In this document: piece by piece, positions 34,146 through 43,900 of the stretch
Layout: the number at the start of each line of letters is the position of its first letter
How positions within the stretch are numbered: the stretch's first letter is position 1
NCBI GenBank assembly: GCA_035326425.1
Contig: DAOLFG010000002.1
Span: 62,001 to 126,000 of the forward strand
Direction: 5' to 3'
Origin: CALKJU01 sp035326425
GTDB taxonomy: Bacteria > Pseudomonadota > Alphaproteobacteria > Geminicoccales > Geminicoccaceae
Length of the DNA stretch: 64,000 nucleotides
Notes under the pieces: model-generated
Databases searched by the model: none
The model's input: the letters and a program-made list of their open reading frames with translations, nothing else
What the model was told of the DNA's origin: nothing
Made by a program: the position numbers and the translations under genes

Positions 34146-35290
34146 CAGGAACCCCCGCCCGGAATCGGCCGCGTCTCGACGACGCGCAGGCTGTAGCCCT
34201 CGAGGCCGACGATGGTCTTGTCGCTGTTGGAGAGCAGGATCATGTCGCGCACGCCGAGATCGGCCAGGATCTGGGCCCCGATGCCGTAGACCCTGAGATC
34301 GCGCGGCTTGGGCGGCTGCTCGCCCAGGCTCACCCTGATGCGATCGGACAGCGAGGTCCTGGCCGGCTCGCGCAGCAGAACGATCACGCCACGACCCGCC
34401 CTGCCGATCATCTCCATCGCCCGGTGCAGCTGGTCGCCCCTGCCCTGCACACCGTCGCCCAGCAGGTCCTCCAGCAGGTTGACGGCATGGACGCGCACCA
34501 GCACCGGCTCGGGCGTGGTGACGTCGCCCTTGACCAGCACGGCGTGCTCCACGCCGTCCAGCACGTTGGTATAGACCTGCAGGCGGAAATCGCCGCCGAA
34601 GCGGCTGGTGAACGAGGTGGCGATGTCGGCCTCGACCAGCCGGTCGTTGCGCATGCGGTGCGAGATCAGGTCGGCGATCGTCGCCACCTTGATGTTGTGG
34701 CGCTGGGCGAAGGCCACGAGGTCCGGCAGCCGCGCCATCGTGCCGTCGTCGTTCATGATCTCGCAGATGACACCGGCCGGCGTCAGCCCGGCGAGGCGGG
34801 CGACGTCGACCGCCGCCTCGGTATGGCCGGCGCGCTCGAGCACGCCGCCGGCCCGCGCCATCAGCGGGAAGACGTGGCCGGGCGCCACCAGGTCCTGCCG
34901 GGTGCTCGACAGGTCGATGGCGACGGCGATGGTGTGGGCGCGGTCGGCGGCCGAGATGCCGGTGGTCACACCTTCCCGGGCCTCGATGCTGATAGTGAAG
35001 GCGGTACGCAGCCGGGGCTCGTTGCCGCGCGCCATCAGCGGCAGCCCCAGATGCTCGCAGCGCTCGCGCGTCATGGCGAGGCAGATCAGGCCGCGGCCGT
35101 GCTTGGCCATGAAGTTGACGGCGGCGGCATCGCAGAACTGCGCCGGGATGACGAGGTCGCCCTCGTTCTCGCGGTCCTCGTCGTCGACGAGGATGAACAT
35201 CTTGCCGGCGCGCGCATCCTCGACGATCTCGTCGATCGAGGACAGGAAGGGCACGTCGTCGGGTGCCACCCTGCGCAGATGGTGGATCAT
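34145..35290 (-). CDS. ribB: 3,4-dihydroxy-2-butanone 4-phosphate synthase fused to a degenerate GTP cyclohydrolase II-like domain
   Basis: 381 residues. The first about 205 residues are a complete RibB: DDEDRENEGDLVIPA (metal-binding acids), FMAKHGRGLICLA, GVTTGISAADRA and RAGHTEAAVDVARLAG. The second part aligns with RibA in outline (YGIGAQILADLGV, IVGLEGYSLRVVE), but the zinc Cys motif normally near VRVHSEC...CDCGEQL reads VRVHAVN...GRGDQL, with no Cys, and the catalytic DEGRGIG segment is missing. GTP cyclohydrolase II activity is therefore unlikely. Such RibBX hybrids are known in proteobacteria. A true ribA and ribD must lie elsewhere. It is coupled to ribE (ATGA) and ribH (TGATG). Confidence 0.93.
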   Translation of the reverse strand: MIHHLRRVAPDDVPFLSSIDEIVEDARAGKMFILVDDEDRENEGDLVIPAQFCDAAAVNFMAKHGRGLICLAMTRERCEHLGLPLMARGNEPRLRTAFTISIEAREGVTTGISAADRAHTIAVAIDLSSTRQDLVAPGHVFPLMARAGGVLERAGHTEAAVDVARLAGLTPAGVICEIMNDDGTMARLPDLVAFAQRHNIKVATIADLISHRMRNDRLVEADIATSFTSRFGGDFRLQVYTNVLDGVEHAVLVKGDVTTPEPVLVRVHAVNLLEDLLGDGVQGRGDQLHRAMEMIGRAGRGVIVLLREPARTSLSDRIRVSLGEQPPKPRDLRVYGIGAQILADLGVRDMILLSNSDKTIVGLEGYSLRVVETRPIPGGGS

Positions 35291-35898
35291 GGCGAGCCCT
35301 CCATGGCCCGGCCGAGCTGGAGCTGGCGGGCGACGTAGCGCGCCAGCATGTCGGCCTCGAGATTGACCGCATCGCCCTCGCGGCGGTCCGACAGCGTGGT
35401 GTGCTGCCAGGTGTGCGGGATGATGGCGAGCGCGAAGCCGTCGGGGCCGGCCTCGGTAACGGTGAGCGAGATGCCGTCGACGGCGATCGAGCCCTTCACG
35501 GCCACCAAGGGCGCCAGGGCGGCCGGCATCGTCACCGCCACCCGCCAGCTGTCGCCGGCCCGCTCGATCGCCGAGATGCCGCCCTTGGCGTCGACATGGC
35601 CGAACACCAGATGGCCGCCCAGCTCGTCGCCCAGCCGCAGCGAGCGCTCGATGTTGACCCGGTCGCCGACGCGCCAGTCGCCCAGCGTGGTGCGCGCCAG
35701 TGTCTCGCCCGAGGCATAGACCCGCCAGCCGCCGGCGACATGCTCGGTGACGGTGAGGCAGACGCCCGAATGCGCCACCGAGGCGCCGATCGGGATGCCG
35801 GCCGGGTCGATATCGGCCTCGACGACCAGCTCGCGCCCGTCCTGGCGCGCGGCCACCGCGGCGATGCGGCCGATATGGGTGATGATGCCGGTGAACAT
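35287..35898 (-). CDS. ribE: Riboflavin synthase, alpha subunit
   Basis: 203 residues made of two lumazine-binding halves. It dismutates two lumazines to riboflavin. The start MFTGIITHIGRI is the family signature; SGVCLTVTE and VDGISLTVTEAG are the duplicated barrel motifs, and GHVDAKG and PHTWQHTTLSD follow in each half. It is the first gene of ribE-ribB(X)-ribH-nusB-thiL. I checked the 150 bp upstream and saw no FMN riboswitch. Confidence 0.95.
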   Translation of the reverse strand: MFTGIITHIGRIAAVAARQDGRELVVEADIDPAGIPIGASVAHSGVCLTVTEHVAGGWRVYASGETLARTTLGDWRVGDRVNIERSLRLGDELGGHLVFGHVDAKGGISAIERAGDSWRVAVTMPAALAPLVAVKGSIAVDGISLTVTEAGPDGFALAIIPHTWQHTTLSDRREGDAVNLEADMLARYVARQLQLGRAMEGSP

Positions 35899-36050
35899 CT
35901 GGCTTTCGAGGCGCTGTGGCGAGGCGTCGTGGCCCGGGTGCGCTAGATAGACCTTCGGCCTCCGGCCGCCAAGGCGTCCGCCGGAATGGCAGCCTTCCGG
36001 CCCGGCCCCTATCATCCGTGCAGCCGCGTCCCATGACCGGAGTCCGAAGC

Positions 36051-36158
36051 ATGACCCCGAGCGCCGAGCCGCTCGCCCGGAGGCTGGCCGAGGCCGACGC
36101 CTATGTGGCGGGGCTGCCGCCCAAGGTTCAGCCCAGGACCTTCCGCCCGCGGCCGTAG
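36051..36158 (+). pseudogene. Possible truncated gene start next to the sugar permease
   Basis: ATG 36051 follows a fair Shine-Dalgarno (GGAG, 8 nt) and encodes TPSAEPLARRLAEADAYVAG, a plausible helical N terminus, then LPPKVQ. After that the frame runs antisense into the permease 3' end and stops at 36158. It may be the head of a gene cut off when the ABC operon was joined here, or simply chance. I do not recognise the family. Confidence 0.25.
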
Positions 36159-37078
36159 ACCAGCAGCATGGCGATGATCACCACGCCGTAGATCACCTGC
36201 CGGCCGGCCTCGGGCATCTGCATCACCGACAGCACCGAGGACAGCAGCACGATCAGGATCGTGCCCACCACGGTGCCGGCATAGCGGCCCTGCCCGCCCA
36301 GGATGTTGGTGCCGCCGATGACGACGGCGGCGATCGAGGGCAGGAGGTAGGCGTCGCCCATGCCCTGGTAGGCCTTGGTCGAGTAGCCGGCGAGCAGCAC
36401 GCCCGCCAGGCCGGCGAGGCCGCCGCAGATGACGAAGGCCGCCACCAGCACGAGGCGGGTGTTGATGCCCGACAGGTAGGCGGCGCGTTCGCGGTTGCCG
36501 ATGGCGTAGACATACCGGCCGATCGGCATGCGCTGCAGCATCAGCACCAGCAGCACCGACACCAGCGTCCAGACCACCAGCGGCATCGGGATGCCCAGGA
36601 CATGGCCGGTGGCGAGGAAGGCCATCAGCTCGGTGGCATGGGTCTGCGGCGCGAAGCCGCCGGTGTGCATCACCATCAGGCCGCGCATCACCGCGTTGAC
36701 GCCGAGCGTGAAGATCATCGACGGCACGCGCAGATAGGCGACGCCCAGGCCGTTGACGAGCCCGACCAGCAGGCCGACGCCGAGGCCCACCGGGATCGCC
36801 AGCGGCCCGCCGACGGCCGTCGCCATCATGGCACCGGCGGCCAGCGTCCAGGGCACGCTGAGGTCGATGTGGCCCATCAGGATGACCAGCATCATGCCGG
36901 CGGCGACGATGCCGAGGAACGCGCCGACCTGCAGCTGCTGCATCAGGTAGGTCAGCGACAGGAAGCTGGCCGTGCCCTGCGTGCTGAGCGTGTAGGCGGT
37001 GCCGACGGCCAGGATCACCAGGATGAAGCCGCTGGCGATCAGGATCGGCCGGTCCTCGGCGGAAAGGGTCGGCAGCAT
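36128..37078 (-). CDS. Sugar ABC transporter permease, CUT2 (2)
   Basis: 316 residues, 8-10 membrane segments, of the RbsC/XylH branched family (BPD_transp_2). Motifs: GMMLVILMGHIDLSVP at the segment-2 loop, LVNGLGVAYLRVPSMIFTLG, IGRYVYAIGNRERAAYLSGI (the EAA-like cytosolic loop) and SIAAVVIGGTNILGGQGRY. It lies 5 bp after the stop of the other permease gene, giving a two-permease importer. It is the last gene of the operon. Confidence 0.92.
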   Translation of the reverse strand: MLPTLSAEDRPILIASGFILVILAVGTAYTLSTQGTASFLSLTYLMQQLQVGAFLGIVAAGMMLVILMGHIDLSVPWTLAAGAMMATAVGGPLAIPVGLGVGLLVGLVNGLGVAYLRVPSMIFTLGVNAVMRGLMVMHTGGFAPQTHATELMAFLATGHVLGIPMPLVVWTLVSVLLVLMLQRMPIGRYVYAIGNRERAAYLSGINTRLVLVAAFVICGGLAGLAGVLLAGYSTKAYQGMGDAYLLPSIAAVVIGGTNILGGQGRYAGTVVGTILIVLLSSVLSVMQMPEAGRQVIYGVVIIAMLLVYGRGRKVLG

Positions 37079-37083
37079 GGCGG

Positions 37084-38124
37084 TCAGCCCAGCAGCTCGA
37101 GGCGGTTCCTGACCCGCAGCACGCGGGCGGCACCGAGGCTCACCGCCGCCAGCAGCACCAGGCCCTCGACCAGCGGCTGCAGCAGCGGTGCGACCTCGAA
37201 GATGCGGAAGTTGAAGGAGATGGCGCGGATGACCAGCGCGCCGATCAGCGAGCCGATGGCGCCGCCCGAGCCGCCCATCAGCGAGGTGCCGCCCAGCACC
37301 ACGGCGGCGATCGAGTTCAGGGTGTAGGCACCGGCCTGCGGCACGTCGGCGTTGCCGGACGAGGTCTGCAGCGCCAGGAACAGCCCGCCGACGGCGGCGA
37401 AGAAGCCGGCGAGGGTGAAGGCGGCGAGCTTGCAGCGCTCGATGCGCACGCCCGACATGTAGGCGGCCCCCTCGGCCGAGCCGATGGCGTAGACGCCTCG
37501 GCCGGTCACCGAGTTGCGGAAGGGCAGCCAGACCAGCACCACCACCAGCACCGCCAGCACCAGCGGTACCGGCAGCCAGGCGAAGGGCCGGAACCAGGCG
37601 GCCTCGCCGCCTTCGAACAGCCCGTAGGTGGCGGCCAGCTCCGACAGCTCGTTGCTGAAGGCCCAGGAGAGATCCTCGTCGACATTGCCACCCGGCGTCG
37701 GCCTGATGAACAGGGCGAGGCCCATGTAGATCGCGCCCGTGGCCAGGGTGGCGATGATCGGCTGGATGCGGCCGTAGACCACGACCAGCCCGTTGACCAG
37801 GCCGGCCAGGGTGCCGGCGGCGAGGCAGATGACGACGCCCAGCAGGATGTGCCCGCCACTGCCGTTGACCAGCACGCTGGCGAGGCAGTTGACCAGCGTC
37901 ATCACCGCGCCGACCGACAGGTCGAGGCCGCCCATCAGCACCGGCACGGTCTGCGCCATCGCCACCATCGCCAGCACGAACGCCTCGTTGGCGTTCTGCA
38001 CCAGCACGACGGTGCTGAAGCCCTTGGGGTGGTTGAAGTTGTAGGTGAGCCAGAACAGCAGGAACAGGCCGATCGCCAGGAGCAGGCCGAGGTTCTGCGT
38101 CAGCCGCAGACGGAGATCCTTCAT
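37084..38124 (-). CDS. Sugar ABC transporter permease, CUT2 (1)
   Basis: 346 residues, same family as the next permease. VLMGGLDLSVGAVMTLVN, GLVNGLVVVYGRIQPIIATLATG, GRGVYAIGSAEGAAYMSG and SIAAVVLGGTSLMGGSGGA are in the usual order. A periplasmic insertion of about 45 residues (RPTPGGNVDEDLSWAF, then AAWFRPF) is larger than in RbsC. The start overlaps the ATPase stop by 4 nt (ATGA). Two different permeases imply a heterodimeric channel. Confidence 0.93.
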   Translation of the reverse strand: MKDLRLRLTQNLGLLLAIGLFLLFWLTYNFNHPKGFSTVVLVQNANEAFVLAMVAMAQTVPVLMGGLDLSVGAVMTLVNCLASVLVNGSGGHILLGVVICLAAGTLAGLVNGLVVVYGRIQPIIATLATGAIYMGLALFIRPTPGGNVDEDLSWAFSNELSELAATYGLFEGGEAAWFRPFAWLPVPLVLAVLVVVLVWLPFRNSVTGRGVYAIGSAEGAAYMSGVRIERCKLAAFTLAGFFAAVGGLFLALQTSSGNADVPQAGAYTLNSIAAVVLGGTSLMGGSGGAIGSLIGALVIRAISFNFRIFEVAPLLQPLVEGLVLLAAVSLGAARVLRVRNRLELLG

Positions 38125-39674
38125 GCGCGCCCGGCCGTCCCCTGCCTCGTGCCGAGCTTCAAGGAGCTGGCGATGATGTTGGTCTCGGTGATCTCGGCCC
38201 CCTCCAGGACGCGCGAGACCGCGCCGTCGTAGAGGATCAGCACGCGGTCGCAGCAGCCGATCAGCTCGTCATAGTCGGTGGTGTAGAACAGGATCGAGGC
38301 ACCGGCGTCGGCGAGGTCGCGCAGCAGCTGGTAGATCTCCTGCTTGGTGCCGACGTCGATGCCGCGGGTGGGATCGTTGAGCAGGATCAGCCGCGGCTCG
38401 GTCAGCAGCCATTTGGCGATCACCACCTTCTGCTGGTTGCCGCCCGACAGCGTCGCCACCGGGTCGTCGATGCTGCCGATCTTGATGCGCAGCTTCTCGA
38501 CCATGCGCGCGATGGCGGCCTTCTCCTTCGCACCGTCGACGAACGGCCCGCTGGTCAGGCTGCCCAGCGCCGCCATGCCGATGTTCTCGCCGATCGACAT
38601 CGGCAGCATCAGCCCCTCTGTCTTGCGGTCCTCGGGGATCAGCGCCATGCCGACGCGTCTGTCCTTGGCGCCGGCCGGGCTGGTCAGGCTCACCGGCCGG
38701 CCGTCGACCCTGACCTCGCCCTCGAGGCCGCGCAGCACTCCGAACAGGGCCAGCAGCAGCTCGCGCTGTCCTTGGCCCTCGAGGCCGCCCAGGCCCACGA
38801 TCTCGCCCTTGCCGACCTTCAGCGAGATATCCGTCAGCCGGTCGCCCCAGCGCAGCCGGTCGACCTCCAGCATCGGTGCCGGCGGCGACCGGCGCACCGG
38901 CTTCGGCGGATAGACGTGCGCCCATTCGCGGCCGATCATCAGCTGGACGATCTCGTCCTCGCTGCGCGACCCCTTGGCGAAGGTCTCGATGTGGCGGCCG
39001 TTGCGGAACACCGAGCAGGTGTCGGCCAGCGCCTCGATCTCGTGCATGCGGTGCGAGATGTAGAGCAGCGCCAGCCCGTCCTGGCGCAGCTTCTTCAGGA
39101 TGGCGTAGACCTTCTCGACATCGGCGCTGGTCAGCGCCGATGTCGCCTCGTCGAGGATCAGGAGCTTGGGATCGCGGCCCAGCGCCTTGGCGATCTCGAC
39201 CATCTGCCGCCGCGACAAGGGCAGGTTCTTCACCTGCTCCAGCGGGTTGACGTCCTCGCAGCCCACCCGCGCCAGCAGCTCCTCCGCACGGCGGCGCTGG
39301 GCGCGGTTGTCGATCAGGCCGAAGCGCCGGGGCGGCGACGCGATGCCGATGTTGTCGGCCACCGACAGGTCCGGCATCAGCGACAGTTCCTGGAAGATGC
39401 AGACGATGCCGGCACGGTTGGCGGCGATCGGGTCGGGGAAGCGCACCTCCCGGCCGTCGTAGCGGATGGTGCCCTCGTCGGGCTGGACCACTCCCGAGAT
39501 GATCTTGATCAGCGTCGACTTGCCCGCGCCGTTCTCGCCCAGCACGGCATGGATCGAGCCCTTGCCGCAGGCGAAATCGACACCTTCGAGCGCGCGCACG
39601 CCGCCATAGCGCTTGGCGATGCCGGCGAGCGACAGGAAGGCAGGCCGGCTGCCGTCGTCCTTGGTCCTGAACAT
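38121..39674 (-). CDS. Sugar ABC transporter ATP-binding protein, CUT2 (duplicated ATPase)
   Basis: 517 residues with two fused ABC ATPase halves, like RbsA, XylG and MglA. The first half has a canonical Walker A GENGAGKSTLIK, signature LPLSRRQMVEIAKAL and Walker B LLILDEATSAL. The second half has a degenerate Walker A region (LGGLEGQGQRELLLALFG), signature TLSGGNQQKVVIAKWL and Walker B LILLNDPTRGIDVGTK. Only some sites hydrolyse ATP in this class. It is preceded by the solute-binding protein gene (54-bp gap). Confidence 0.95.
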   Translation of the reverse strand: MFRTKDDGSRPAFLSLAGIAKRYGGVRALEGVDFACGKGSIHAVLGENGAGKSTLIKIISGVVQPDEGTIRYDGREVRFPDPIAANRAGIVCIFQELSLMPDLSVADNIGIASPPRRFGLIDNRAQRRRAEELLARVGCEDVNPLEQVKNLPLSRRQMVEIAKALGRDPKLLILDEATSALTSADVEKVYAILKKLRQDGLALLYISHRMHEIEALADTCSVFRNGRHIETFAKGSRSEDEIVQLMIGREWAHVYPPKPVRRSPPAPMLEVDRLRWGDRLTDISLKVGKGEIVGLGGLEGQGQRELLLALFGVLRGLEGEVRVDGRPVSLTSPAGAKDRRVGMALIPEDRKTEGLMLPMSIGENIGMAALGSLTSGPFVDGAKEKAAIARMVEKLRIKIGSIDDPVATLSGGNQQKVVIAKWLLTEPRLILLNDPTRGIDVGTKQEIYQLLRDLADAGASILFYTTDYDELIGCCDRVLILYDGAVSRVLEGAEITETNIIASSLKLGTRQGTAGRA

Positions 39675-39728
39675 GATGGCGATCGGGTCCCGGCCCGCCG
39701 ACCTGCGCCGGCGGGCCGGAGCCTCATG

Positions 39729-40862
39729 TCATTTCACGTTCTCGGCGTCCTTGGCCATGATGTCGACCGCGCTGAAGTTGATGCCGCAGGGCGGGAAGGA
39801 GTTCACGGCGAAGAAGTTGTCGCTGAGGTTCGACCAGAAATTCTCGCCGTCCTTCAGCGTCGTGTAGTCGGCCTGCGGGATCGGGATCGACACCATCTGC
39901 GGCATCGGCTCGCCGTTCAGCGCCGCCAGCGCCGCCTTGGTCGAGATCGCCACCAGCGCCGGCGACTGGCCGTAGGACCAGCCGCGCAGGCCGTCCTTGG
40001 CGTGCAGGGCGATCAGTTTGCGGAAGCCGTTCTCGCCTTCGCCCGCCATCGGCACGAAGGGGTGCTTGGCGTCCATGAAGGCGCGCACCGAGCCGGTCGA
40101 GCCGCCCTGGGTGAACAGGCCGTCGAACTTGCCGTGCACCGCCAGCGCGTCGGCCGTGGCCTTCTGCGCCGTGCCGTCGTCCCAGTTGCCGACGACCTCG
40201 ACGATCTCCCACTTGCCGCCCGAGGCCTTGATGGTGTTCTGGAAGCCGTCGTGGCGGTCGCGGTCGACCGAGTTGCCGGGCAGGCCGCGCACCTCGAGGA
40301 TCTTGCCCTCGGTCTTGCCCATCTCCTTGAGCAGGAACTCGGCGCCCAACACGCCCATCTCGTACTGGTCCTCGTTGACCTGCATCACCTTCTGCGTGTC
40401 GAGGACGTTGTCGAACGGCACCACGACCACGCCGTTCTTGTCGGCGAGGCGGATCACCCGGTCGAAGCCTTCCGGGCTCACCGCGATGGTGATGATCGCG
40501 TCGTAGCCCTGGTTGATGAAGTCCTCGATGGCGCCCAACTGGGCCGCAGCATCCGTCCCGGTCGAGATGACCTTGAACTCCTTGATCTGCGACTTGACCT
40601 CGGGCAGCTCGACATAGGTCTTGGCGGTCTGGATCATCTGGATCCGCCAGGTGTTGCCGACGAAGCCGTTGACCAGCGCGATCCGGTAGGGACCCTCCTT
40701 CTTCGGCCACTTGTAGAATTTGGTCTCGGCGTTCCAGGGCTTGAAGCACTCGGGCAGATAGCCCGGGCCGGACACGGTCTCGGGTCCCTCGGCCAGCGCG
40801 GCGCCAGCGCCCAGCGCCAAGCCAGCCACGGCCACCGTCGCCAGCAGCATCGATCGCAGCAT
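39729..40862 (-). CDS. Periplasmic sugar-binding protein, CUT2 family
   Basis: 377 residues. A signal peptide (LRSMLLATVAVAGLALGAGA) ends ALAEG. The mature protein is a Peripla_BP_4 fold: YRIALVNGFVGNTWRIQMIQ, AIEDFINQGYDAIITIA, VVVVPFDNVLD and EVRGLPGNSVDRDRHDGF, close to the ribose/xylose-binding group. Acid and aromatic ligand residues are placed as in pentose and hexose binders, but the sugar cannot be fixed by eye. It is first in the operon, as is usual for the most abundant component. Its promoter region carries a GntR-like motif similar to one near the lactonase/dehydratase genes. Confidence 0.93.
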   Translation of the reverse strand: MLRSMLLATVAVAGLALGAGAALAEGPETVSGPGYLPECFKPWNAETKFYKWPKKEGPYRIALVNGFVGNTWRIQMIQTAKTYVELPEVKSQIKEFKVISTGTDAAAQLGAIEDFINQGYDAIITIAVSPEGFDRVIRLADKNGVVVVPFDNVLDTQKVMQVNEDQYEMGVLGAEFLLKEMGKTEGKILEVRGLPGNSVDRDRHDGFQNTIKASGGKWEIVEVVGNWDDGTAQKATADALAVHGKFDGLFTQGGSTGSVRAFMDAKHPFVPMAGEGENGFRKLIALHAKDGLRGWSYGQSPALVAISTKAALAALNGEPMPQMVSIPIPQADYTTLKDGENFWSNLSDNFFAVNSFPPCGINFSAVDIMAKDAENVK

Positions 40863-40896
40863 CGTTCAGTCTCCCAGATCGCGGCTTCCTGCCGCC

Positions 40897-40919
40897 ATTG
40901 GTCTTGTTGTCGGACCAAT
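40897..40919. promoter_or_regulatory. Inverted repeat and GntR-like motif upstream of the sugar ABC operon
   Basis: ATTGGTC (40897-40903) and GACCAAT (40913-40919) are perfect arms 9 nt apart, 35-57 bp before the binding-protein start. The overlapping TTGTCGGACCA (40907-40917) fits TNGTNNNACNA and resembles 6937-6947. A GntR/FadR-type repressor is the natural candidate; none is encoded here. Confidence 0.5.
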
Positions 40920-40987
40920 CGGTCTCGCTCGGATGATACACGCCGCGCCGGCGTTCGCCATCGTCATTTGCGCGAACGACGATGCTG

Positions 40988-43900
40988 CTAGCCGGCCATC
41001 ACCGCGACGCGGCTCTCCCGCCCGGCGCCCGGCGAAGCCGGCGCCTGCCGGCGGCGGAAGGCGTCGAGCAGCTCGGCCTCCCGCTGCCTGGCATGGGCCA
41101 CATGCCGCTCCTTCACCGGGCCGAAGCCGCGGATCTGCTCCGGCATCGAGGCCAGCTCCACTACCGTCGCATGGTTGCCGGAATCGAGCCCTGCCAGCAC
41201 CTCGGCCATCACCGCCTCGTAGGCCGCGATCAGCTCCAGCTCGCGCCGCCGGTCGGCGGTGAAGCGGAACGGATCCCAAAAACCGTTGCGCAGCCGGCGG
41301 CCCTTCGCGAGCAGCCGCATGGCACGCAGCATCCAGGGGCCGTAGGCCCGCTTGCGCGGCTCGCCGGTCGCCGGATCGGCATGCGCCCACAGGGGCGGCG
41401 CCAGATGGAGACGCAGCTTCCAGTCACCCTCGAGCTGCTCGCCGAGCCGGGCCAGGAAGTCGCTCTGCGTATGGAGCCTGGCGACCTCGTACTCGTCCTT
41501 GTAGGCCAGCAGCTTGTGCCAGCCGCGCGCCACCGCCTCGGTGAGCCGGGTGCTGCCCGGCATCGCCGCCACCTCGGCGGCGCGCGCCCGCTCGACGAGG
41601 TCGGTGTAGCGGCGGGCATAGGCCGCGTCCTGGTAGTCGACGAGGTGCGCCGTCCGTCGTGCGATCACCTCGTCCAGCGTCGCCGACAGGCGATGGCTTT
41701 CCGGCAGCGCCGATTTCGGCTCGGCCAAGGCCGCCACGGCCGCGGGATCACAGGCAGCACGGCGGCCCCAGGCCAGTGCCGCCTTGTTGGCCTCGACCGC
41801 CGCACCATTCAGCTCGATGGAGCGTAGCAGCGCCGCCGCGCTGACGGGTACCAGCCCCTTCTGCCAAGCGTAGCCGAGCAGGAACATGTTGGTGGCGATG
41901 GCGTCGCCCAGGAGCGAGGTCGCGAGCCGCGTCGCGTCGATGAAGTCGACGGCACCCTGCCCCACGGCGTCGACGATCTGGTCCTCCATCGGTCCCACCG
42001 GGAACTGCGGATCGCGGTGGCGCACGAGGTCGCCGGTCGCCGCCTGCGCCGCCACGGTGCGGACGAACTCGCTGGTCACGGCGACATCGCTGTTGACCAC
42101 GGCGCGGGTCAGGCCGGCCCGCATCTTGGCCAGCGCCTCCTCGCCGACGGTGACGACGAGATCGCAGCCGATCACCGCGTCGGCCTCGCCGGCGGCGATG
42201 CGCGGCGCCCAGAGCTGCGACGGCTCGGCGCCGATGCGGACATGCGACCACACCGCCCCGCCCTTCTGCGCCAGGCCCGCCATGTCGAGCGCCGTGACAC
42301 CCCTGCGGTCGAGATGGGCCGCCATCGAGACGATGGCGCCGATGGTGACAACGCCGGTGCCGCCGACGCCGGTGACGAGGATGCCCCACGGCCGCTCCAG
42401 CGACGGCAGCACCGGCTCGGGCAGGTCGGGAAGCGTGCTGGCCGTTCCCGCCGCCGCCCTGCCCTTGCGCAGCCGGCCGCCCTCGACGGTGACGAAGCTC
42501 GGGCAGAAGCCCTCCAGGCAGGAGAAGTCCTTGTTGCACGAGGACTGGTCGATGGCGCGCTTGCGGCCGAGCTCGGTCTCGACCGGCACCACCGAGACGC
42601 AGTTCGACTTGTTCGAGCAGTCGCCGCAGCCCTCGCAGACATGCTCGTTGATGAACACCCGCAGCGCCGGATCCGGGAACTTTCCCCGCTTGCGGCGGCG
42701 GCGCTTTTCCGCGGCGCAGGTCTGGACATAGACGAGGGCGGTGACGCCCGCGGTGTCGCGCAGCGCCCGCTGCACCCGGTCCAGCTCCTCGCGGGGGTGG
42801 AGCGACACGCTGGAAGGCAGGCGGCCGATGGCGTTGCGCTCGCGCTCGTCGGCCACCACCACCACGCGCTCGAGCCCCTCGGCGACGAGCTGGGCGACCA
42901 GCCGGTCCACCGACAAGGGCCCGTCGACCGGCTGGCCGCCGGTCATGGCCACGGCGTCGTTGTAGAGGATCTTGTAGGTGATGTTGACGTTGGCGGCGAC
43001 CGCGGCGCGGATCGCCAGGATGCCGGAGTGGAAATAGGTGCCGTCGCCGAGATTGGCGAAGACGTGCGGCCGGTCGGTGAACGGCGCTTGGCCGATCCAG
43101 GCCACGCCCTCGCCACCCATCTGGCTGAAGGTCCTGGTGGTGTCGCCGTAGATCCAGGTCGCCATGTAGTGGCAGCCGATCCCGGCCAGCGCCATCGAGC
43201 CTTCGGGCACCTTGGTCGAGGTGTTGTGCGGGCAGCCCGAGCAGTAGTGCGGCACCCGCTGCACCGCCAGCTTCTGCCGCGCCAGCGCCCGCTCCTTCTC
43301 CTCCAGGAACGCCAGCCGCTCGCGGATGGTCTCGCTGGTGAAGAAGCGGCCGATCCGGCCGGCGATGGCCCGCGCGATCATGGCGGGCGTCAGCTCGGAG
43401 GCCGCCGGCAGCAGCCAGCCGCCCTGTGGCATCGCCCATTCGCCCTTCTCGTCGAACTTGCCGATGACCCGCGGGCGGACGTCCTCGCGCCAGTTGTAGA
43501 GTTCCTCCTTCAACTGGTATTCGAGATGCTGGCGCTTCTCCTCGACGACCAGGATCTCCTCGAGGCCGCTGGCGAAGGCGCGCGTGCCCTCGGATTCCAG
43601 GGGCCAGCTCATGCCGATCTTGTAGACGCGCAGGCCGATCTCGGCCGCCAGCCGCTCGTCGATGCCGAGGTCCTCCAGCGCCTGGCGGACGTCGAGATAG
43701 GACTTGCCGGCGGTGATGATGCCGAGCCGGGGCCGCGGGCTGTCGATGACGATGCGGTTGAGGCGGTTGGCGCGGGCATAGGCCAGGGCGGCATAGGCCT
43801 TCTGCTGCAGCATCCGCGCTTCCTGCGCCAGCGGCGGATCCGGCCAGCGGATCGACAGCCCGCCCGGCGGCATGACGAAATCGTCGGGGATCCCGACCTC

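Noticed and set aside
35899..36050. FMN riboswitch upstream of ribE
   Set aside because: None of the conserved RFN helices or its typical closing sequence could be found on the minus strand.
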